Source: Chlamydiota bacterium (lineage in GTDB: Bacteria > Chlamydiota > Chlamydiia > Chlamydiales > Rhabdochlamydiaceae). Taken from it: 7,988 nucleotides of DNA. The position numbers and the translations under genes were made by a program. Below are positions 1-6,758 of the stretch, in pieces. Each line of letters starts with the position of its first letter. Position 1 is the stretch's first letter. The DNA lies in assembly GCA_023265495.1 (NCBI GenBank), contig JAHFTP010000077.1, positions 1 through 7,988 of the forward strand. Direction: 5' to 3'. The notes under the pieces are model-generated. The model saw only the letters and a list, made by a program, of their open reading frames with translations, was not told the origin of the DNA and ran no database searches.

Positions 1-59
1 AAATAGCTGGGACCAAAGTAAAGAGAGCGCAGTAGAATAGATCGCCTTTGTTAGTTTCA

Positions 60-659
60 TCAAAATCTCACTCCGAAAGAGCCTCCCAGTTCAAATCCCC
101 CCATTTGGGGATTATAGGTTTTTACACCATGGTGTTTAGCAAAATGAAAGAAATGCCATCGGTACGAGGTGAACAGATCGAAAAAAAGCCTTGAGCTGAA
201 ATCCATTTCACACCCCGCTTGTAGCAGAAGAGATCCTCCCCATGCATGGGGATGGCGTCTTACGTAGTGGGAGTGGTCATTGAAATGGATGTAGGCAGTG
301 CCCATCCCCCCTCCGAAAAAGGGGTGCAGCCATGGCTTTGGATGCCATAGGCCATTTACTCCTGCAATCAAGGGGAGGAGGTATACTTCTGTAGAATTCT
401 GCCATCCGATGCTCTTTCCTGACTTATACATAAAGCCTAAGTTGAAGAAGGGAGAGTAGTGATGCCAAACGAGGTAATCGGCTTCTAAAGAATAGGCAGG
501 CCACACGGATCCGTAAATGTCTCTTACTGTCGTAGATTGTGGGACGAAGGCGGAGAGTCTTTCCTGTATGCTCCAAGGTTTTTTTATGACTGCTGGTTCA
601 GTGGAGAAGGTAAAGCTCTGCAATAAGAGAAGAGGCACTATCCAAAAGAGCTTCTGCAT
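60..659 (-). CDS. Putative small outer-membrane beta-barrel protein, His-rich
   Basis: Predicted 199-residue exported protein. Residues 1-19 form a good signal peptide (MQKLFWIVPLLLLQSFTFS). The rest alternates short amphipathic strands with polar or glycine turns (about residues 47-100, 110-127, 139-179 and 187-199) and ends in Phe (GSFGVRF), the usual C-terminal signature of Bam-inserted outer-membrane barrels. The size suits an eight-stranded barrel of the OmpW/OmpX/opacity-like kind, but I cannot assign a family. It has 13 histidines (66, 67, 106, 112, 125, 129, 131, 136, 138, 169, 172, 176, 177), many in probable loops. The frame also has a GTG at 692, but the ATG at 659 is preferred: it starts the signal peptide directly, has AGGA about 14 nt upstream, and lies downstream of a good promoter candidate that a GTG start would overlap. 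It follows the large surface protein on the same strand with a 65-bp gap. Role unknown; a porin or adhesin-type function is possible. Confidence 0.75.
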   Translation of the reverse strand: MQKLFWIVPLLLLQSFTFSTEPAVIKKPWSIQERLSAFVPQSTTVRDIYGSVWPAYSLEADYLVWHHYSPFFNLGFMYKSGKSIGWQNSTEVYLLPLIAGVNGLWHPKPWLHPFFGGGMGTAYIHFNDHSHYVRRHPHAWGGSLLLQAGCEMDFSSRLFFDLFTSYRWHFFHFAKHHGVKTYNPQMGGFELGGSFGVRF

Positions 660-693
660 AAAAAAAAGTGTTTTCCTAAATAAAAAACTCACT

Positions 694-721
694 TTTACAT
701 CAGCGCATTTTTTCCTGTCAA
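694..721 (-). promoter_or_regulatory. Candidate sigma-70-like promoter for the small barrel gene
   Basis: Read on the minus strand, a consensus -35 TTGACA (721-716) is followed after 16 nt by TGTAAA (699-694), matching four of six -10 bases. Transcription would start near 687, about 28 nt before the ATG at 659. The element straddles the 3' end of the upstream surface-protein gene, so the small gene could be expressed alone or by read-through. Prediction from sequence only. Confidence 0.35.
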
Positions 722-724
722 TGC

Positions 725-3190
725 TCAGTTACATGTGCCTGCGGGGACATTGGTGATCACCCCTGCGCCACTTATCACAACTTGTCCTATATTACCAATA
801 AGAGGCTCTAAGTTAAATACACCTGCCGAGTCTTGCACCAAGCTGTAAGCCCCGAGCTGTGGGGAGGCTGCATTCCCTGTAAACTGCAAACATGTGGTGG
901 CAGTGTCAGAGGTCTGCACAAGGACGGCTAGGGCATTTTGTAGGAAGACGTTGTCGGAGACGAGCCACTGACTTGTATTGGTTTGATCTGTGAGTAGAAG
1001 TACTCCATTTCCTACGGCGTTGGAAATGGTGTTGCTCTCGACGGAAGCGCTCACGTGGGAGTTGTCCGTTAGAGTAGAGATCGATCTCACTATGACCCCA
1101 AAAAATCCATTGGAGAGGGTGTTATTAGAAATAGCTATGTCATGAACAGTGCTGCCGCGGGCATCTACAAAGATATTGGTGGATCCATGAGAGGGTAAGG
1201 TAATGTTGTTGTCGCTTATTTCTCCGGTAAGGGTTCCTCCGGCTCCGTTGAGGATGGGCCCTAAAACGATGTTGATGCCATTGTAGGCGAGGTCTGTCAC
1301 TTCGATGGTATTTTGGCGTATATCAGTGGTGAGAGCAAGGGGGTTGTGTAGGGCTTCTATGTTAACTCCATTTCGAGCTGCTACGCAGGTGTTGTCATAC
1401 ATGGAAAATAGCAGGGGGGTAGTGCTTACGCTGGCTACTTGGAAATTCACGCTGTTTCTTGAAAGAGACTGCAGAGTGTTGCCGGTGATGGAAACAGAAC
1501 CTGCCGTCTGCTCTCCAAAGCCGAGAAAAATACTGTCTCTATCAGAGGTGATGGTGTTGTTTGTGAAAGAGACGAAGTGAGCCACAGCCGGAGGGAGAGC
1601 GTCGTTGTATACGATTTCTATGGAGGGAAACGTTGCTATGGGAGAGGTGAATACATTGCCGGCAAAGTAGGTTCCTACATGAGATGAGTCTGTAATAGAG
1701 ACGGTAGCTGGGTAGGCAACCCGCAAAGCGGTGTTGTCTTCTATAAAGTAATTCGTATTTTGGATGTTTGCAGACGTGATGGCAACTCCATGTATTTGAT
1801 AGACAAAAGCATTACTTCCTATGACCACTGTTCCCGAGACGTTGTTGAGTTGTATCGCATCGCTTGACGGTTCGATAAAGAGCAAATCTTCTTGGATTAC
1901 GTTATTTGTTATCGCAAGCTCAGAAATAGCTGTATTGTTAACGATGCCGTTTCCGGCATCATTGAGTAGAGTAAGCCCTGAGACTTGGTTATTATTGGCA
2001 AGGAGGATGACATCGCCTCCGAGGTTTGTTATTTGAGGCCTCTCTGACGCAAAGGAAGGAATGGTGATGACTCCTAAGGTTGTCTCTAGCTGATAGGGAA
2101 AGGATGCTCCGAGTAGGCGTTGATTATCCTGGAAAAGGAATCCCTGATCCATGCCCGTTGTTGTGTTATCACCGGGGAATACATAAATGACATCGTTTGG
2201 TGCAGAGGCATTTTGTGCTGCAAGCAACGTGGAATAGGGACTCTCAAATGTTCCTAAAGAGTGGCTCGTGTTGTCTACAAACAAAAAGTTCCAGGGGAGC
2301 CCTGTTGCAGGATTGATGGCAATAAAGTTTTTATGTCTATCATCGACAACGATGATTTCTTCTCGAAAAACAGGTTGCACCATTCGCGTTGCAAAGAGGC
2401 TTTGGTTGTTGCAGCTTGTTGTGTTTTGTTTCACGCGCATCTTCGGCCCGAACGGCAGCGATAGAACAACCTGTCCTTGGTAGATGTCGTGGAAGACGTT
2501 ATCATAAGAAGTGTTTCCCTCTATGGCGACATATTCCTTGTACTTGCCGGATAGACGTAGCTGTCCTCCGTAGGCATTTTTCCCTTTGCCTGCAAAGTAG
2601 TAGGGACCAAGCGCCGCATAGAAGGAAAATGACTGGATAGCAGGGAGGTGATACCCAGCCTCAGCCGAGGCTCCTTTCATAGAAAAATCTTGTTTTTCCC
2701 TAATAAAAAAGTGATTGCCTTTAAACTTAGCAAACCTGGGATGGAACCAGGAAGATTGCTTGGCGCCAATGGGAAGATATCCATTCAGGCGGAAGTCCCA
2801 CTTTTCTCCTAGTGATTCGAGCCCTGCGCCGATCTGTTTATAGTTTTGGTGCTCCACTTGTCTATAATCATAAAAGATGTTTCCTCCATAAATACGACAG
2901 TGACATTGCTGTCTATATCCCACTCCTGCATTGAAGGCATATTTTCCATTGTCAAAGAGATGCCCTCTTAAGTCGGCAAAGGGAAGGCTATCCCCCATTC
3001 TATTGCCTCCAAAAATTTCTAAGGTCGTGTAGCCTGTGTCGTAGCCGATTCCATTGCCTTCTATATGTCGTAGAGAAGCTCTTAGAGAATGTGGGGCAGT
3101 GGGGCGATCTGCTTTTTGAGGCTCATCTCCCAAGAGAGAAAAGGAAACAAGAGAGAAAAACATAGCAACGAACTTGGCGTTTTTGTACAT
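725..3190 (-). CDS. Inverse-autotransporter-like surface protein: N-terminal beta-barrel plus parallel beta-helix passenger
   Basis: Predicted 821-residue exported protein. Residues 1-21 are a signal peptide (MYKNAKFVAMFFSLVSFSLLG). Residues about 45-250 alternate beta-strands and glycine turns in the style of the intimin/invasin (type Ve, inverse autotransporter) barrel, with segments such as GGNIFYDYR (102-110), GAGLESLGEKWDFRLNGYLP (121-140) and AEAGYHLP (176-183). A linker VQPVFREEIIVVDD (271-284) leaves the barrel. Residues 290-390 (NPATGLPW, FVDN, GTFESPYSTL, NDVIYVFPGD) resemble the cap of pectate-lyase-like helices. Residues 390-800 contain about 14 degenerate Asn-rich rungs (ITNNVI, FTNNTI, ITGNTL, RQNTIE, SDNNIT, ISNNTL, VESNTI, VSDNVF), typical of right-handed parallel beta-helices. 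There is no C-terminal barrel or terminal Phe, so the passenger is C-terminal. No LysM or Ig-like domains are visible. Cysteines are few: 96, 98, 260, 602, 767, 820. The start is set by AGGA seven nt before the ATG; an open extension to 3313 lacks a signal peptide. Likely adhesin or host-facing surface protein; the ligand is unknown. Confidence 0.85.
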   Translation of the reverse strand: MYKNAKFVAMFFSLVSFSLLGDEPQKADRPTAPHSLRASLRHIEGNGIGYDTGYTTLEIFGGNRMGDSLPFADLRGHLFDNGKYAFNAGVGYRQQCHCRIYGGNIFYDYRQVEHQNYKQIGAGLESLGEKWDFRLNGYLPIGAKQSSWFHPRFAKFKGNHFFIREKQDFSMKGASAEAGYHLPAIQSFSFYAALGPYYFAGKGKNAYGGQLRLSGKYKEYVAIEGNTSYDNVFHDIYQGQVVLSLPFGPKMRVKQNTTSCNNQSLFATRMVQPVFREEIIVVDDRHKNFIAINPATGLPWNFLFVDNTSHSLGTFESPYSTLLAAQNASAPNDVIYVFPGDNTTTGMDQGFLFQDNQRLLGASFPYQLETTLGVITIPSFASERPQITNLGGDVILLANNNQVSGLTLLNDAGNGIVNNTAISELAITNNVIQEDLLFIEPSSDAIQLNNVSGTVVIGSNAFVYQIHGVAITSANIQNTNYFIEDNTALRVAYPATVSITDSSHVGTYFAGNVFTSPIATFPSIEIVYNDALPPAVAHFVSFTNNTITSDRDSIFLGFGEQTAGSVSITGNTLQSLSRNSVNFQVASVSTTPLLFSMYDNTCVAARNGVNIEALHNPLALTTDIRQNTIEVTDLAYNGINIVLGPILNGAGGTLTGEISDNNITLPSHGSTNIFVDARGSTVHDIAISNNTLSNGFFGVIVRSISTLTDNSHVSASVESNTISNAVGNGVLLLTDQTNTSQWLVSDNVFLQNALAVLVQTSDTATTCLQFTGNAASPQLGAYSLVQDSAGVFNLEPLIGNIGQVVISGAGVITNVPAGTCN

Positions 3191-3271
3191 AACGATGTCC
3201 TGTTGTAACAAAAACAATTTTGTACTAGGTAAATAGAGATTTTGCAAGGAAAAAATGGAGCAACTGTGCCG

Positions 3272-3300
3272 TGGACGAAAACACCGTTTATACATACACT
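3272..3300 (+). promoter_or_regulatory. Weak candidate promoter for the M20 peptidase transcript
   Basis: TGGACG (3272-3277) and TACACT (3295-3300) are separated by 17 nt, and each matches four of six consensus bases. The start would fall near 3307, giving a leader of about 84 nt that includes the 3331-3349 hairpin. It overlaps the opposing candidate promoter of the surface-protein gene, so the two divergent transcripts could compete. Low confidence, since matches of this quality are common by chance. Confidence 0.18.
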
Positions 3301-3332
3301 TAACAAATAACACAAAGAAGGGGATCTGTCAA
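3287..3332 (-). promoter_or_regulatory. Candidate promoter(s) for the large surface protein
   Basis: Two overlapping solutions are visible on the minus strand. One is a consensus -35 TTGACA (3332-3327), 17 nt from a poor -10 TATTTG (3309-3304). The other is a good -10 TATAAA (3292-3287), 17 nt from a poor -35 TTGTGT (3315-3310). Either leaves an untranslated leader of roughly 90-110 nt before the ATG at 3190. The leader also contains a weak AT-rich hairpin (ACAAAA/TTTTGT, 3208-3223) just upstream of the AGGA ribosome site. I cannot tell which solution is used. Confidence 0.3.
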
Positions 3333-3349
3333 AGGGGCTGGCCCCCTTT
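3331..3349 (+). repeat. GC-rich inverted repeat in the divergent intergenic region
   Basis: AAAGGGG (3331-3337) and CCCCTTT (3343-3349) form a perfect 7-bp stem with a 5-nt loop. Seven T residues follow at 3357-3363 on the plus strand after a 7-nt gap (ACCCCAT at 3350-3356). No gene ends just upstream on the plus strand, so it is not an ordinary terminator. It would lie in the leader of the M20 peptidase mRNA, where it could act as an attenuator or as an operator-like palindrome. The gap before the T-run weakens the terminator reading. Confidence 0.4.
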
Positions 3350-3390
3350 ACCCCATGTTTTTTTGGCTACCTCTTTATAAGGAAAACACT

Positions 3391-4770
3391 ATGCAAGGCA
3401 CCGTTACAGAACTGAGCCACTGGTATGAACAGAACAAACAAAGCATACTGGACGATTTTTTTACGTTTCTTCGCTTTAAAAGTATTAGTGCAGATCCTTC
3501 GTGCAAGGAGGAATGCCTCCGTGCAGCAAACTGGCTTTGCGGCTATTTGAAGAAGATAGGGCTTCAATCAGAGCTGTGGCCGAGTACTGGCAATCCAGTG
3601 GTCTTTGCCAGCGATCTTTCTGCGGGGGAAGATCGCCCCACGCTGCTTATCTATCATCACTATGACGTGCAGCCGGTAGATCCGTTAGAGCTGTGGCATT
3701 CACCTCCCTTTGAACCTACGATCCGGCAAGGCAAAGTGTTTGCAAGGGGCGCATCAGATAATAAAGGACAGTGTTTTGCAACGCTTACCGCTCTTCGCTG
3801 GTTATACTCTTTTGCTAAGAAGCAGCGAGTAAATATTAAAGTTTTCATTGAAGGAGAAGAAGAAATCGGAGGGCCAGGGACAGAAAAAGTCGTGAGAGAA
3901 AAACAAAGAGAGCTGCAAGCAGATCATCTTCTTGTTGTAGACTTCGGCCTTCCTAGAGAAAATGAGCCGGGCGTCACTTTAGGCATGAGAGGCATTGTGA
4001 CATTTGACATCGAATGTAAAAACTCTTCGCAAGATCTTCACTCCGGAGAGCATGGAGGCGTCGCCTTAAATCCCAATCGCGCTTTAGTGCAGTTGCTGGC
4101 CAAAGTGTGGGATGAGCAAGGCAGGGTCACCATTGCTCATTTCTATGACGATATCAAAGGTCTTACCGCAGAAGAAAAAAAGAGAGTCAACTTAGACTTT
4201 GATGTGCAGGCTTATGAAAAAGCATTTGGAGTCAAAGCCTATGCTGCAGAAAAAGGGTGTTCCTTGAAGGAAGCGAACTGGCTCAGACCTACGTTTGAAA
4301 TCAATGGCATAGGAGGGGGGTATACAGGTGTTGGATTTAAAACGGTGATCCCCTCTAAGGCCATTGCCAAGGTGTCTTGTCGCCTAGTTCCCGAGCAAGA
4401 CCCTTCTGTAATAGAAAAAAATGTTCGAGAGTTCTTACAAAAAAATTGTCCTTCAGGTATGGAGTTATATATAGCGATGCATCATGGGGCAGGTGCGTTT
4501 AAGACGGCCTCCGATGCAAAGATTACGCAGGTGGTGGCCACAAGCTTTGAAGAGGTGTTTGGCAGGCCCTGCGAGTATATGTTTTGTGGAGGGTCGGTGC
4601 CCATCGTTGTAGAGCTGTCTAAAGCATGCGGTGCAGACGTTGCTCTGATGGGTGTGGCACTAAGTAGTGACGATATCCATGCCCCCAATGAGCATTTTGG
4701 GCTTGATAACATAAAACAAGGCTTTATGACGATGGCTCGTGTGTTAGTCCATCTATCTGAGGAGTCCTGA
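3391..4770 (+). CDS. M20-family metallopeptidase (CNDP/DUG1-like dipeptidase)
   Basis: Predicted 459-residue cytosolic di-zinc peptidase hydrolysing dipeptides or short peptides; there is no signal peptide. The M20 metal and catalytic set is complete: His90 and catalytic Asp92 in HHYDVQP, bridging Asp123 in GASDNKGQ, general base Glu157 and metal ligand Glu158 in EGEEEIGG, Asp184 in VVDFG, and His430 in DDIHAPNEHF. His217 in DLHSGEHGG, Arg331 in RLVPEQDP and the GGSVP loop (400-404) match substrate-binding elements of carnosinase-type enzymes. Residues about 200-310 would be the inserted lid/dimerisation domain. The length is closer to the 470-residue dipeptidase subgroup than to DapE/ArgE (about 375), so succinyl-diaminopimelate desuccinylase is less likely. 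The ATG at 3391 is chosen because AAGGA lies 7 nt upstream; an in-frame ATG at 3355 lacks a ribosome site. The next gene starts 22 bp downstream, suggesting co-transcription. Exact substrate unknown. Confidence 0.92.
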   Translation: MQGTVTELSHWYEQNKQSILDDFFTFLRFKSISADPSCKEECLRAANWLCGYLKKIGLQSELWPSTGNPVVFASDLSAGEDRPTLLIYHHYDVQPVDPLELWHSPPFEPTIRQGKVFARGASDNKGQCFATLTALRWLYSFAKKQRVNIKVFIEGEEEIGGPGTEKVVREKQRELQADHLLVVDFGLPRENEPGVTLGMRGIVTFDIECKNSSQDLHSGEHGGVALNPNRALVQLLAKVWDEQGRVTIAHFYDDIKGLTAEEKKRVNLDFDVQAYEKAFGVKAYAAEKGCSLKEANWLRPTFEINGIGGGYTGVGFKTVIPSKAIAKVSCRLVPEQDPSVIEKNVREFLQKNCPSGMELYIAMHHGAGAFKTASDAKITQVVATSFEEVFGRPCEYMFCGGSVPIVVELSKACGADVALMGVALSSDDIHAPNEHFGLDNIKQGFMTMARVLVHLSEES

Positions 4771-4792
4771 TAGACAGTAAGTAAGAGTGTAT

Positions 4793-5899
4793 ATGGCAGA
4801 TAAGAAAGTAGAAAGTGTGCAAGAGAGCAGAAGACATTTTCCTATAACGGTCTATTGCCTTCTTCCTTTTATGTTATGTGCGTTGTCGATATGTTTTTTT
4901 GTGTGTAAAACGTCGTTTCCTTTGCTTATAGTTAGCTTGCTTGCCTGTTTAGGAACCGTTTGTTCTTTTGCGTATCGTCTAACGGGGGTGGTAGCTTCCT
5001 CGGCTCTTCTAGGAGTTGTCTCCTATCTATATCCGGAAAAAGTTTTTCCTCTTTTCTTTGCCTCTATTTTTGTGACTTGGATGTTGTCTTCTCTTTGTAA
5101 AAGGGAGCTTGATGCCATTTTTCAGTTGCAAAGACAAAGTGAAGAGCAGGGCAGCGCAAAGATAGAGCAACTGGAGTCTCAGCTCAAAACACGTGAGCTA
5201 TTTTATTTAGAGGAAAAAAAGAAGTGGGAAAGAGCCATCGACGCAGAAAGAAAGGAAATAGAAAGATGGCAATCTTCTTTAGATAAAAAGCAACTAGAGC
5301 TTGAGATTGTATTAGAGCAGAAAGTGGCATTAGAAAAAGAGCTGTCTATAACAAAGCAGCAAGTAGTATCTCTTGGCATAGAGCTGCAAGAAAATAAAGT
5401 GCGGCTTCTAGAGAAGGAAAAGCAAAGGCAAGAGCTTCATATGGAGCTACAAGGCAGGGAAGAAAAGATAGAGGAGCTCTCCGCTGCTTTAGGACAGGTT
5501 CGAGAGGCACAAGATAAGGGAGAAGTAATCAATAACTTCGAGCTGATGTATAAGCAAATGAGAATGCAATTTGATGAAAAGTCCCTAGTGCTTAAAGAGA
5601 CAAGAAAAGAGCTGTTTTATACAGAAAACGCACTTCTAGCCCTGCGAAAGCAGGTAGAGTTAGACGAGGGCAATGAAAATGAGGAGAGTTGCTTTTTTAT
5701 CTGCCAAATAAAAGAGTTAGAAGAAGAGCGCTTCATCTTAGAAGAACAGGTAGAGCAGCTGCAAAACGTGGTTTCCTCTCTTCTCATACAATCTAAAGAG
5801 ACCAAGCTAAAGAGAGTACGAAAAAAGAAGACGGAAGCAACGCTTCCTTTAGATGATCTTCTTGAAGTGAAAATGCATAAGGCCTCTACTGTTTCGTGA
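4793..5899 (+). CDS. Membrane-anchored coiled-coil protein, possibly Inc-like (CT850-like by position)
   Basis: Predicted 368-residue protein of unknown function. After a short polar N-terminus, residues 17-38, 42-60, 64-80 and 84-102 are hydrophobic and make four transmembrane segments, or two closely spaced hairpins. Residues about 103-335 are Glu/Lys/Gln-rich with leucine heptads and should form a long coiled coil. A strongly basic stretch (KLKRVRKKK, 338-346) precedes the C-terminus. Tight hydrophobic hairpins next to coiled coils are the hallmark of chlamydial inclusion-membrane (Inc) proteins. In Chlamydia trachomatis the gene beside map (CT851) is CT850, reported as an Inc that binds dynein light chain DYNLT1, so orthology is plausible but not shown here. 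The alternative is an inner-membrane structural protein. The ATG at 4793 is chosen; a GTG two codons upstream (4787) is also possible, and neither has a strong ribosome site. It is 22 bp downstream of the peptidase and overlaps the convergent map by 14 bp. Confidence 0.85.
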   Translation: MADKKVESVQESRRHFPITVYCLLPFMLCALSICFFVCKTSFPLLIVSLLACLGTVCSFAYRLTGVVASSALLGVVSYLYPEKVFPLFFASIFVTWMLSSLCKRELDAIFQLQRQSEEQGSAKIEQLESQLKTRELFYLEEKKKWERAIDAERKEIERWQSSLDKKQLELEIVLEQKVALEKELSITKQQVVSLGIELQENKVRLLEKEKQRQELHMELQGREEKIEELSAALGQVREAQDKGEVINNFELMYKQMRMQFDEKSLVLKETRKELFYTENALLALRKQVELDEGNENEESCFFICQIKELEEERFILEEQVEQLQNVVSSLLIQSKETKLKRVRKKKTEATLPLDDLLEVKMHKASTVS

Positions 5900-6758
5900 G
5901 GATCTCATATCCATCTTCCGTGATAAGCACCGTATGTTCCCACTGGGCACTGGGTCTGCTATCATCCGTGCGAACAGTCCACTGATCTTTCGCATCGACA
6001 TGGCCTGAGCGCACTCCTGCATTAATCATGGGCTCAATGGTAAATATCATACCAGGGGCTAATGGTGTTTTATTTTGATTGTAGTGGTGGGGGATTTCTG
6101 GTGGTTCATGGAAGGCAAGACCGACGCCGTGTCCCACGAATTGGTTCACAACAGAGCATTGATGTGCGGTTGCGTAGTCTTCAATCGTTTTGCCTATTTC
6201 ACAGATGAGAAGTCCTGGGCGGAGTATGGCTATCGATCGCGTGAGGCATTCCAAAGAGACGTCCATGACTCTTTTTTTCTCTTCAGAAACTTCTCCGATG
6301 GCCACCATGGCGCTGCAGTCCCCAAAGAAGCCGTTTAATATGCAGGAGACATCAATATTAAGAAAGTCTCCATTTTGTAAGGGGACATCGTTTGGGATGC
6401 CGTGACAGATGACCTCATTGAGTGATGTGCAAATACTTTTAGGGAAGGGGGGGGATCCGTATCCCAGGGGGGCTGCTTTGGCTCCCGCTTCAGCGTGGAG
6501 CTTTTCTGCAAAGGTGTTGAGTTCGTTGGTGGTGATCCCCTCTTTTGCCATGGAGCAGGTAGCTTTGAGGATTTGGGCTGTGAGCCTGCACGCCTTTTTT
6601 ATCCCCTCAATTTGTTTTGTGTTTTTGAGGACAATCCCATAGGTTTTAAAGTATTTTTGTGCAAGGGCGCCACTTTCTGAGGAGTTTTCTAAAGGAAAAT
6701 GACATTTTTTCCATTTATTACCGCTGCCGCACCAGCATGGGTCGTTTCTTCCAATCAT
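5886..6758 (-). CDS. map: Methionine aminopeptidase type I with N-terminal SEC-C zinc motif
   Basis: Predicted 290-residue cytosolic enzyme that removes the initiator methionine from nascent proteins. Residues 4-20 are a SEC-C motif, RNDPCWCGSGNKWKKCH (Cys8, Cys10, Cys19, His20), which binds zinc and probably aids ribosome or nascent-chain docking. The catalytic domain (about 45-290) has the full pita-bread set corresponding to E. coli His79, Asp97, Asp108, His171, His178, Glu204 and Glu235: His119 (VICHGIP), Asp136 (NIDVS), Asp147 (FGDCS), His210 (GHGVG), His217 (FHEPP), Glu242 (TIEPM) and Glu274 (WEHT). The SEC-C plus MAP architecture is that of chlamydial and some other bacterial MAPs and is longer than the 264-residue E. 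coli enzyme. The ATG at 6758 has GAGGG 4 nt upstream. A run of eight C residues (minus strand) encodes part of Ser-Pro-Pro at 102-104. The stop codon lies inside the 3' end of the convergent coiled-coil gene. Confidence 0.97.
   Translation of the reverse strand: MIGRNDPCWCGSGNKWKKCHFPLENSSESGALAQKYFKTYGIVLKNTKQIEGIKKACRLTAQILKATCSMAKEGITTNELNTFAEKLHAEAGAKAAPLGYGSPPFPKSICTSLNEVICHGIPNDVPLQNGDFLNIDVSCILNGFFGDCSAMVAIGEVSEEKKRVMDVSLECLTRSIAILRPGLLICEIGKTIEDYATAHQCSVVNQFVGHGVGLAFHEPPEIPHHYNQNKTPLAPGMIFTIEPMINAGVRSGHVDAKDQWTVRTDDSRPSAQWEHTVLITEDGYEILTKQ

Noticed and set aside
1..59. Possible start of a further minus-strand gene with a hydrophobic N-terminus
   Set aside because: No ATG, GTG or TTG in a suitable frame with a ribosome site is visible before the window edge.
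660..692. GTG start extending the small barrel protein by 11 residues
   Set aside because: The ATG at 659 opens the signal peptide directly, and the candidate promoter would start transcription downstream of the GTG.
1305..2640. Several plus-strand open frames of 67-91 residues opposite the beta-helix region
   Set aside because: They are shadows of the long minus-strand gene, mutually overlapping, without ribosome sites or recognisable domains.
3191..3313. N-terminal extension of the large surface-protein frame (41 more residues)
   Set aside because: It would bury the clear signal peptide, has no ribosome site, and overlaps the promoter candidates. The ATG at 3190 has AGGA at ideal spacing.
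3391..4770. Assignment of the M20 enzyme as DapE or ArgE
   Set aside because: Its length, the EGEEEIGG and HHYDVQP forms and the long insert fit the dipeptidase (CNDP/DUG1-like) subgroup better.
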